Assembly (NCBI GenBank): GCA_016783995.1
Contig: JADHVN010000009.1
Location: 1 to 21,500 of the forward strand
Direction of reading: 5' to 3'
Length of the DNA stretch: 21,500 nt
Source: Actinomycetota bacterium
Lineage (GTDB): Bacteria; Actinomycetota; Humimicrobiia; Humimicrobiales; Humimicrobiaceae
A program made the position numbers and the translations under genes. The notes below the pieces were generated by a model. It saw only the letters and a program-made list of their open reading frames with translations, was not told where the DNA came from and did no database searches. Each line of letters opens with the position of its first letter. The stretch's first letter is position 1. Shown here piece after piece: positions 15,803-21,500 of the stretch.

Positions 15803-15959
15803 TGCAAAGATTAAATAATATTATGCATTATTATGTTTTCCCGGAGATAGGTATCATTGACATTATTAAAGAGTTAATTTATATTTTGGATTAAGTATTT
15901 GGTGGTTAAAATATTTAAAAAAATTTTCAATTTTAAATTATTACCTGATAATATTAAGT

Positions 15960-16544
15960 ATGAAAATCTATAATGCGATAATATCAAGAAGAACCATCAG
16001 GAAATTCCGGCAGAAACCTATAAAATTGTCAATTTTAAAGAGAATGGTCAATACTGGAAGACTGGCACCATCAGTAGGGAACCTGCAGCCATTGGAATAC
16101 GTTGTTGCTGTAGATGATGCTTTAAGGGAAAAAATTTTTCCTAACGTAAGGTGGGCAGGGTATATTACACCTGAAGGAAATCCTAAGAACAATGAAAGAC
16201 CCGTGGCGTATATAATAATTCTGGTCAATAAAGATATTTCTTTTGGTTCATTTTTTAAGTATGATGTAGGAGCCAGCGCTGAAAATATTACCCTGGCAGC
16301 TCTGGAAGAAGGAATTGGCTGTTGCTGGATAGGGTCTTTTAATAGAAAAAAGATTGAAAATATATTAAAAATTCCTGAGCAGTACAGTGCTGATCTGGTT
16401 TTAGCACTGGGATACCCACTGGAAAATCCGGAATATTACGACATTGAAGAAGGTAAATCAATTAAATATTATAAAGATACTTCAGGTGTATTACATGTAC
16501 CAAAAAGAAAAATCGCTGACATAACTCATATTGATTACTTTTAA
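15960..16544 (+). CDS. Nitroreductase-family FMN oxidoreductase
   Basis: A 194-residue flavoprotein of the nitroreductase fold, which uses FMN and NAD(P)H as a homodimer. The N-terminal R10-R-T-I-R-K-F phosphate-binding arginines, the APSVGNLQP segment (36-44), and the later EEGIGCCWIGSFN (near 125-137) with LALGYP are all family landmarks. The size is normal for the short bacterial subgroup. The physiological substrate is not predictable; relatives act on quinones, flavins, nitroaromatics or halogenated compounds. It is a single gene, convergent with the isoaspartate methyltransferase gene 38 bases away. No good Shine-Dalgarno precedes the ATG. Confidence 0.88.
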   Translation: MKIYNAIISRRTIRKFRQKPIKLSILKRMVNTGRLAPSVGNLQPLEYVVAVDDALREKIFPNVRWAGYITPEGNPKNNERPVAYIIILVNKDISFGSFFKYDVGASAENITLAALEEGIGCCWIGSFNRKKIENILKIPEQYSADLVLALGYPLENPEYYDIEEGKSIKYYKDTSGVLHVPKRKIADITHIDYF

Positions 16545-16582
16545 AAACAGACTTATATGAAAATATTTTTTAACTTCTAATT

Positions 16583-17338
16583 TTATTTTATTTCTCTGGT
16601 TAAGGGTACAAATACTACATCAGTAATCCTGGTGATTGTTACTTCTCCATATTTTTTCTCCACTTTCCAGAGAACCTGATTCCAGCCGGGGAGACCTACT
16701 GGAATTACCATAATTCCTCCATCTGCAAGCTGTTCTACTAAGGGCTGGGGGATGTGGTCCGGGGCAGCGGTTACAATAATCCGGTCAAATGGTGCATATT
16801 CTTCCCAGCCGTAATAACCATCATGATTACTGGTTTTTACATTGGGGTATTCGGATAGAACTATATTTGATTTCTGGTGAAGAACGGTAATTATCTCCAC
16901 TGTATATACTTCTTTTACGATCTCTGAAAGTATGGCTGCCTGGTAACCGGAACCGGTACCAATTTCTAAAACTCTTTCATTCCCGGTAAGCTCCAGGCTT
17001 TCGGTCATCAGGGCTACAATATATGGCTGGGATATTGTCTGTCCCATTCCTATTGAAAGAGGGCGGTCTTCATAGGCAGAGTCTTTTAAGTATTGGTCTA
17101 CAAATTCATGGCGGGGTACTTTCCTCATGGTATCAATAACTTTTTTATCAGTTATGCCCCTGGCAATGATCTGATAATCGACCATGTTATTTCTAAGTTC
17201 AATATATTTGTCTGTTTCATCAGTATTTTTTTCAATATTATTACAGCTAATCAAGCTTAAATTTGCCAGAAAAGCGACCAATGTAATTAAAATCGTGGCT
17301 GCAAAGATTATTTGATTTTTTCTAAATTTTTTGAACAT
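16583..17338 (-). CDS. pcm: Protein-L-isoaspartate O-methyltransferase with lipoprotein signal
   Basis: A 251-residue PIMT, which methylates isoaspartyl residues in aged proteins using SAM so that they can be repaired. Signatures: RKVPRHEFV (72-80), the active Ser region GQTISQPYIVALM (99-111, S103), SAM motif V123-L-E-I-G-T-G-S-G131, and the family's VVFVPLT ending. Unlike the usual cytosolic enzyme of about 210 residues, it starts with KKFRKNQ, a hydrophobic helix (10-31) and a lipobox L29-I-S-C32, so it is predicted to be exported and lipid-anchored, or at least membrane-tethered. Where it would get SAM outside the cytoplasm is unclear. Signal-bearing PIMTs occur in other bacteria. The call is firm; the location is an inference. 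Confidence 0.88.
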   Translation of the reverse strand: MFKKFRKNQIIFAATILITLVAFLANLSLISCNNIEKNTDETDKYIELRNNMVDYQIIARGITDKKVIDTMRKVPRHEFVDQYLKDSAYEDRPLSIGMGQTISQPYIVALMTESLELTGNERVLEIGTGSGYQAAILSEIVKEVYTVEIITVLHQKSNIVLSEYPNVKTSNHDGYYGWEEYAPFDRIIVTAAPDHIPQPLVEQLADGGIMVIPVGLPGWNQVLWKVEKKYGEVTITRITDVVFVPLTREIK

Positions 17339-17692
17339 TTTTATTCTAAAAAAAGTTTGCTTTAAATAATATTATATCATTTTGAAATTAATAGTCAGTT
17401 CAATAATTATGTCGCCTGCTTGTTGGTCTTTTTTTAATTTACTCCAGAATAAGATTAAAGCAAAGCACGCATTCCAGGTGGTATTTGATATGAATTATAT
17501 CCACAGTGATTACTTCAAATATTCAGAACCCATAATTGTCCCTGCCCGGACATTTTTGAGCCAATTGGTATAGAACTAAATCCTAAAATACCTGTTAATA
17601 CCTACCTGTTGGTACTATAATAGGGGCAATTCTATGGAAAAGATTTAACCACGCTCTTTCCAAGAAATATTTAAATTATGAGGATTGACTCT
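17339..17692. other. Intergenic region with an unrecognised open frame
   Basis: Between two leftward genes. A plus-strand frame (17382-17573, 63 codons from a TTG without ribosome-binding site) ends in KYSEPIIVPARTFLSQLV, which reads like real protein but which I cannot place; it might be a C-terminal relic. An 8-base direct repeat TACCTGTT occurs at 17589-17596 and 17603-17610. The region should include the pcm promoter. Confidence 0.35.
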
Positions 17693-19519
17693 TTATTCCA
17701 CTGTCACACTTTTAGCAAGATTCCGCGGTTTATCTACATCGTATTCCTTCAGGGCAGCGATATAATAAGCTAAAAGTTGCAGGGGTATAATTGTAATCAG
17801 GGGTGAAAACTGCTCATCTACCCTGGGAATAAAAATCACTTCCTTGACATAATCTTTTATCTGTTTGTTCCCTGAAGTTGCTATAGCAATGATTTTGCCC
17901 TGCCGGGCTAATATTTCCTGGATATTGGATGCCATCTTGTTAAAAATAAACGAATCGTTAGCTATGCATACCACTGCTCTATATTCGTCAATAAGAGCAA
18001 TGGGGCCATGTTTCATTTCTCCGGCAGCATATCCTTCAGTAGGAATATAAGAAATCTCTTTAAGTTTTAATGCTCCTTCTAAAGCTGTAGGAAAGTTAAT
18101 ATTCCTTCCTAAATAAAGAAACGCTCCAAAATGAAGATGTTTTTTAGCAATCTCTTTTATATTTCTTGAACTTCCAAGAATCTCTTCCTGTTTAAGAGGT
18201 ATACCCTTAAGAACACCTATTGCCTTATTTATATGATTTTTACTTAATGTCTTTTTTAATTCAGCCAAGTATAACCCTAAAAGATAAAGAACCATGATTT
18301 GAGCTGTATAGGCCTTGGTGGAGGCTACGCTTATCTCAGGGCCAGCATGAGTATAGATAGTAGCATCAGACTCTCTAGTTAAGGATGAGCCCAACACATT
18401 GCAGATAGAAAGAACTTTGACTTTATTTTTCTTTGCTTCTCTTACTGCTGCCAGAGTATCTGCAGTCTCACCCGATTGACTAATTGCAATAACTAATGTT
18501 TTTTCTCTTATAACAGGATTTCTATATCTAAATTCACTGCCAAAATCTACCCAAACAGGAATCCGTACAAATGACTCTATAATATACTTACCAATCAAGC
18601 CGGCATGATAGGCTGTTCCACATGCAATAATAATTAAATTTTCTATTTTCTTAAGAAAACTACTTTCTATGTTAAGGCTCTCAAATCTGATTGCGCCTTC
18701 AGCTGTTACATAGTGAGAAATAATTCTTGAAAGAACCTGGGGTTGTTCATAAATCTCTTTCAACATAAAGTGAGCAAATCCCCCTTTTTGAACCTCCTCT
18801 ATATCGTAAGAAATAGTATCTACCTTTTTTGGTACTTTATTCCCTTTTAGATCAGATATTTCAACAGTATCCTTAGTAACAACAGCTATTTGATCATCGT
18901 GAAGATATATCACTTTCTTAGTATGGTTTAAAATTGCCGAAACATCTGAGATTATGAAATTTTCTTGTTTACCTAAACCGATAGCTAAAGGAGAATCGTG
19001 CCTCACGGCTACTATCTTATCTGGATTATCACGGCTTATAATACCTAAGGCATAGGAACCTTTTATTTTTCTTAAAGCCTTTCTTACGGCATCTTCTAAA
19101 TTTCCTTTATAGAATTTGCTAATCAAATGAGCAACTACCTCGGTATCTGTCTCAGATGCGAACTTACAACCATCCTTTTCCAAATCCTTCTTCAAATTAT
19201 TGAAATTTTCTATTATTCCATTGTGAACCACTATGATTTTTTTAAAACGGTCCGTATGGGGATGGGCATTAACTTTAGAGGGCTTTCCATGAGTAGCCCA
19301 ACGAGTATGACCTAATCCTACGGTACCTAAAAATTTTCTTTTCCTTAGAAGTCCTTCTAAATCGCTAATTCTACCTTTGCATTTCGTAATGAATAACTTA
19401 TCTTTATCAAGAATTGCTATACCTGCTGAATCATAACCTCGATATTCAAGTTTTTTAAGGCCTTCGATAATTATTGGCATGGCATTTTTATTACCAATAT
19501 ATCCTATTATTCCACACAT
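17693..19519 (-). CDS. glmS: Glutamine--fructose-6-phosphate aminotransferase
   Basis: Makes glucosamine-6-phosphate from fructose-6-phosphate and glutamine, the first step towards UDP-GlcNAc for peptidoglycan. All 608 residues are present. The glutaminase domain (1-240) has nucleophile C2, H71-T-R73, N100-G101 and D125; two SIS sugar-isomerase domains follow, with C300GTAYHA, SQSGETADT (347-355), E488, H504 and C-terminal K603, matching E. coli numbering closely. It is cytosolic. A strong AAGGAG stands six bases before the ATG. It is the last gene of the leftward nitrogen cluster, 38 bases after the guaA remnant. The short leader leaves no room for a glmS ribozyme, so control is presumably at the enzyme or operon level. 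Confidence 0.96.
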   Translation of the reverse strand: MCGIIGYIGNKNAMPIIIEGLKKLEYRGYDSAGIAILDKDKLFITKCKGRISDLEGLLRKRKFLGTVGLGHTRWATHGKPSKVNAHPHTDRFKKIIVVHNGIIENFNNLKKDLEKDGCKFASETDTEVVAHLISKFYKGNLEDAVRKALRKIKGSYALGIISRDNPDKIVAVRHDSPLAIGLGKQENFIISDVSAILNHTKKVIYLHDDQIAVVTKDTVEISDLKGNKVPKKVDTISYDIEEVQKGGFAHFMLKEIYEQPQVLSRIISHYVTAEGAIRFESLNIESSFLKKIENLIIIACGTAYHAGLIGKYIIESFVRIPVWVDFGSEFRYRNPVIREKTLVIAISQSGETADTLAAVREAKKNKVKVLSICNVLGSSLTRESDATIYTHAGPEISVASTKAYTAQIMVLYLLGLYLAELKKTLSKNHINKAIGVLKGIPLKQEEILGSSRNIKEIAKKHLHFGAFLYLGRNINFPTALEGALKLKEISYIPTEGYAAGEMKHGPIALIDEYRAVVCIANDSFIFNKMASNIQEILARQGKIIAIATSGNKQIKDYVKEVIFIPRVDEQFSPLITIIPLQLLAYYIAALKEYDVDKPRNLAKSVTVE

Positions 19520-19557
19520 AAAATTCTCCTTAGTTTAATTACTTTCTTTAGAAAATC

Positions 19558-19823
19558 TTACTCCCATTCAATCGTGCTTGGTGGTTTAGATGAGATATCG
19601 TATACCACTCGATTTATCCCTCTGACTTCATTTATAATACGGTTAGAAATTCTCTCCAGTAAATCGTCTGGAAGCCTTGCCCAATGCGCAGTCATTGTGT
19701 CCTCACTGGTAACTGCTCTTATAGCTATTACATTCTCATAAGTTCTTTCAACCCCATAACACTTACCGTTTTTATAGGTAGAATAAGACAAAATGACTGC
19801 CATAGTTTCCTGTATAATCCACT
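19558..19823 (-). pseudogene. guaA: guaA 3' fragment, frameshifted
   Basis: Only the last 90 or so codons of GMP synthetase (normally about 510-525 residues) remain. One frame (from about 19823) reads [24 protein letters not shown]; the other continues [42 protein letters not shown] and [17 protein letters not shown] to the stop. The junction is a C run at 19752-19755 (G run on the coding strand), one base short of keeping frame. The glutaminase and ATP-pyrophosphatase domains are absent; only part of the dimerisation domain is left. It begins directly after the small zinc-ribbon gene. A sequencing error could explain the frameshift but not the missing front. Confidence 0.85.
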
Positions 19824-19830
19824 TTTTTTA

Positions 19831-19962
19831 TCATTGCTCTCTTTCTTTCTTAGACTCCTTCGATAAACAATCCTTGCAAATGTAGGAATCATCTTCAGGA
19901 AAAAACTGATACTCAACTGTTGTAGTCAATCGTTTTCCACACAAATTACATACCTTTTCCAT
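19831..19962 (-). CDS. Small zinc-ribbon-like protein
   Basis: A 43-residue protein below usual gene-finder limits. Two CxxC pairs (C5-N-L-C8 and C29-K-D-C32) spaced by about 20 residues suggest one bound zinc in a rubredoxin-like knuckle. The start is supported by a strong AGGGGGTG about eight bases before the ATG. The stop abuts the guaA fragment. It lies in the same orientation between the glutamate synthase and guaA/glmS genes. Function is unknown; a role as a metal-binding accessory to the amidotransferase cluster is only a guess. It could also be a truncated N-terminus of something longer, but the tail SKESKKEREQ looks like a natural end. Confidence 0.65.
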   Translation of the reverse strand: MEKVCNLCGKRLTTTVEYQFFPEDDSYICKDCLSKESKKEREQ

Positions 19963-20034
19963 AATAAACACCCCCTCAAATGGCTTATAAATTTAATTCC
20001 TGCGATGCCAAAGTCAAAAACTAATTTACTTAAC

Positions 20035-20208
20035 TCATTCCCGCGCTGTTTCTTCTTCGCCTGATTTTACTTTCTTTTGCTTCGCCCCTTTAAACTGTCT
20101 TGGCCTTGGCTCACCACAATAAAATTCTTCGCATTGCAAAACAGGAAATTTTCTTCGAAAAGAACAATCACTATCGTGAACGCAGGTAATACACAGCCCT
20201 TTCTTCAC
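20035..20208 (-). CDS. Small Cys-rich protein after glutamate synthase
   Basis: A 57-residue protein starting with GTG. Five cysteines lie in the first 31 residues: C6-x2-C9-x5-C15, then C26 and C31, in the context LCITCVHDSDCSFRRKFPVL and QCEEFYCG, followed by a basic, lysine-rich tail (35-57). The cysteines could bind zinc or an iron-sulfur cluster. A perfect AAGGAGGT (20216-20223), seven bases before the GTG and abutting the glutamate synthase stop codon, strongly supports translation and coupling. I do not recognise a named family. Its position suggests an accessory role in glutamate synthase function, for example electron transfer or maturation, which is inference. Confidence 0.72.
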   Translation of the reverse strand: MKKGLCITCVHDSDCSFRRKFPVLQCEEFYCGEPRPRQFKGAKQKKVKSGEEETARE

Positions 20209-20215
20209 TATCGTT

Positions 20216-20223
20216 ACCTCCTT
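20216..20223 (-). promoter_or_regulatory. Shine-Dalgarno that fixes a GTG start
   Basis: AAGGAGGT, a full anti-16S complement, stands seven bases before the GTG at 20208 and directly follows the glutamate synthase stop codon (20224-20226). It is the best evidence that the 57-residue Cys-rich gene is real. Confidence 0.75.
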
Positions 20224-21500
20224 CTAACCTAAGATTCGGTCTATCTCTTCTCTATCACAATCCATAACATATGAAATGCCGGAGATATCAGAGGCCTCTC
20301 GCGTCAAGGCGACGATATCATCTCGGGCAATATACTTTAAAGCAAATTTTCTTTCTCCAGCCATAAATTGTTTGAGGCCTGTTGCTAGTCGGTCATAGTA
20401 GGTATACATACCAATGGCACCTATCGGGATGTCCTTAAAGTCTTTACCATATTTTGTTTTTAGAGTCTCCGCAGCGACAAAAACCTGCTCTATTGTATCG
20501 CCGTATTTTTTATACTCAGCTGGGACTTTATTTTCCTTTATGAGATTACCTACTGTCTTCGCAGCCATTGCCGCAGCGAAAGTTGCCCTACCCATGCATA
20601 TCGCCTTAACATAGGGCGCAGCTAAAGCTAAACCTTTGAAGATATGGTCTTCTAATGCAAAACCTCCCGCCATAGCTACTGGAGGAACGTATTTACCTTG
20701 CTCGTCAATTCTCTTTAACATCTGATAAAGCAAACATTCTAACTCAACGGTCGGAATGCCCCACTCGTTCATCATCCTCCACGGACTCATTCCAGTTCCC
20801 CCGCCAGCTCCATCAACAGTAAGCAGGTCAATTTTGGCCTTGGAAGCATACTTAACTGCCCTTGCTAAATCAGCCGGTCGGTAAGCACCTGTCTTTAGGG
20901 TAACGTATTTAAATCCAAGTTTTCTTAATCTTTCTACTTCTTTATAAAACGCTTCTTCTTCAACCATCCCAAGCCTTGAATGTCTTTCAAATTCTTTAAT
21001 CGCTCCCTCTTTATAGGCTTTCTTTGTCACTGGGTCTTCAGGGTCAGGATAAACGATATAACCCCTCTTCTTAAGCTCAAGGGCTCTTTCAATAGAAGGT
21101 AATTTAACCTCGCCTCCTATATCTTTGGCTCCCTGACCCCACTTAGGCTCAATGGCTTCTATCCCTAACTCTAAAGAGTACTCTGGTACCCCAAGTCTTC
21201 CATCTTCAACGTTGTATTGAACGATAATTGTTCCGCTTCCTGTGTGCCATTTTTTATAGCTCTTAACCCTCCGCTCGAATTCCGGAGACCTACGTACCTT
21301 GCCATTTTTATACTCTAAGTTGTGGTCCATACCGCAGACATTTTCACCAATAACAACTATCGTCCCAGAAATAGCTGCACCTACTGCATTCTCCTCCCAG
21401 TTAATCCTTGCTACATCGGTTGAACCTAAAGCGCCTGTAAAGAATGGCACATCTAACTTAATCTTCTTTTTCGCGCCAACCTCAGTAGATACATCCACAG
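20224..21500 (-). CDS. FMN-binding glutamate synthase, central/C-terminal part (5' end outside window)
   Basis: At least 424 residues of the FMN-dependent synthase domain that makes glutamate from 2-oxoglutarate and ammonia; the frame is open to the window edge, so the N-terminus is missing. Landmarks: KLDVPFFTGALGS near the visible start, IEPKWGQGAKDIGGEV (the family's KxxQGAKPGxGG site for substrate and FMN), LTVDGAGGGTGMSPWRM for FMN phosphate, and AMAGGF followed by KAICMGRATF. This is the stand-alone 'archaeal-type' or short GltB, in which glutaminase and iron-sulfur parts are separate proteins, rather than the 1500-residue GltB. Base composition is visibly less AT-rich than in the left half of the window. 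It heads the visible part of the leftward cluster ending in glmS. Confidence 0.88.
   Translation of the reverse strand, partial: VDVSTEVGAKKKIKLDVPFFTGALGSTDVARINWEENAVGAAISGTIVVIGENVCGMDHNLEYKNGKVRRSPEFERRVKSYKKWHTGSGTIIVQYNVEDGRLGVPEYSLELGIEAIEPKWGQGAKDIGGEVKLPSIERALELKKRGYIVYPDPEDPVTKKAYKEGAIKEFERHSRLGMVEEEAFYKEVERLRKLGFKYVTLKTGAYRPADLARAVKYASKAKIDLLTVDGAGGGTGMSPWRMMNEWGIPTVELECLLYQMLKRIDEQGKYVPPVAMAGGFALEDHIFKGLALAAPYVKAICMGRATFAAAMAAKTVGNLIKENKVPAEYKKYGDTIEQVFVAAETLKTKYGKDFKDIPIGAIGMYTYYDRLATGLKQFMAGERKFALKYIARDDIVALTREASDISGISYVMDCDREEIDRILG

Larger units (their letters stand above)
15278..15959. other. Accessory intergenic region
   Basis: Between asparagine synthetase and the nitroreductase. 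Its contents are the broken vapC and repeat copy B listed separately. The flanks (15278-15432 and 15803-15959) are AT-rich, with stops in all frames, and should hold the promoters for the two divergent intact genes; no clear hexamers were chosen. Confidence 0.5.

Noticed and set aside
17589..17610. Direct repeat TACCTGTT, two copies 14 bases apart, as an operator
   Set aside because: Only eight bases, downstream of glmS and far from any start it could control; may be chance.
19520..19557. glmS ribozyme/riboswitch upstream of glmS
   Set aside because: Only 38 bases separate glmS from the guaA remnant and they hold little beyond the Shine-Dalgarno; no room for the ribozyme fold.
1..21500. CRISPR arrays, tRNA and rRNA genes
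   Set aside because: No regularly spaced repeats, cloverleaf-like sequences or rRNA-like conserved blocks were seen on either strand.

Overview
The window is AT-rich bacterial DNA with short intergenic gaps, genes on both strands, Shine-Dalgarno sites in front of several genes and two lipobox-type signal peptides. No rRNA, tRNA, CRISPR array or phylogenetic marker is present. An uncultured anaerobic lineage of the Atribacterota/Aerophobota kind is a guess from gene content (FMN-type glutamate synthase cluster, TnpB and PIN-toxin debris, fused membrane spermidine-synthase-like protein), not a demonstrated placement.

Layout. 1-870 (-): an overlapping pair, DUF2007-like protein and GNAT acetyltransferase. 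1105-3733 (+): a two-gene unit of a tandem-HD (YfbR-like) phosphohydrolase and a DUF2779 protein combining a Cas4-like PD-(D/E)XK/Fe-S nuclease with a DEDDy exonuclease. 3850-4100: a shrunken IS200/IS605 TnpB element (promoter, last codons of tnpB, right-end hairpin) lying directly against a large membrane protein with a central spermidine-synthase-like domain (4103-6490). 6609-7253: a complete ribbon-helix-helix/PIN toxin-antitoxin pair. 7654-8280: a DNA methyltransferase cut off before its SAM-binding motif. 8375-9430: an alpha/beta hydrolase with a Cys nucleophile and an in-frame hairpin-bearing insert. 9431-9656 (-): an ABC-2 permease relic. 9706-11411 (-): a Ste24-like M48 membrane protease with a PrcB-domain lipoprotein. 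11678-13513 (-): an amino-acid permease with a PTS-EIIA-like tail whose active His is Asn. 13778-15259 (-): an asparagine synthetase whose glutaminase Cys is Ser. 15433-15716 (+): a truncated, frameshifted vapC. 15960-16544 (+): a nitroreductase. 16583-17338 (-): an isoaspartate methyltransferase with a lipoprotein signal. 17693-21500 (-): a glutamine/glutamate nitrogen cluster read right to left: FMN glutamate synthase, two small Cys-rich proteins, a broken guaA 3' end and intact glmS.

Two themes stand out. First, the middle of the window (3.8-9.7 kb and 15.4-15.8 kb) is a graveyard of accessory DNA: TnpB relic, one live and one dead PIN toxin, truncated methyltransferase, permease relic, and a 25-bp repeat that follows both PIN loci at similar distance. 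Second, several proteins keep a family fold but have lost or swapped the key catalytic residue (asparagine synthetase Cys to Ser, EIIA His to Asn, hydrolase Ser to Cys, N-terminal HD copy with EF for HD), suggesting ammonia-dependent, regulatory or changed chemistry. The best candidate for a little-studied system is the HD hydrolase/DUF2779 nuclease pair at 1105-3733.
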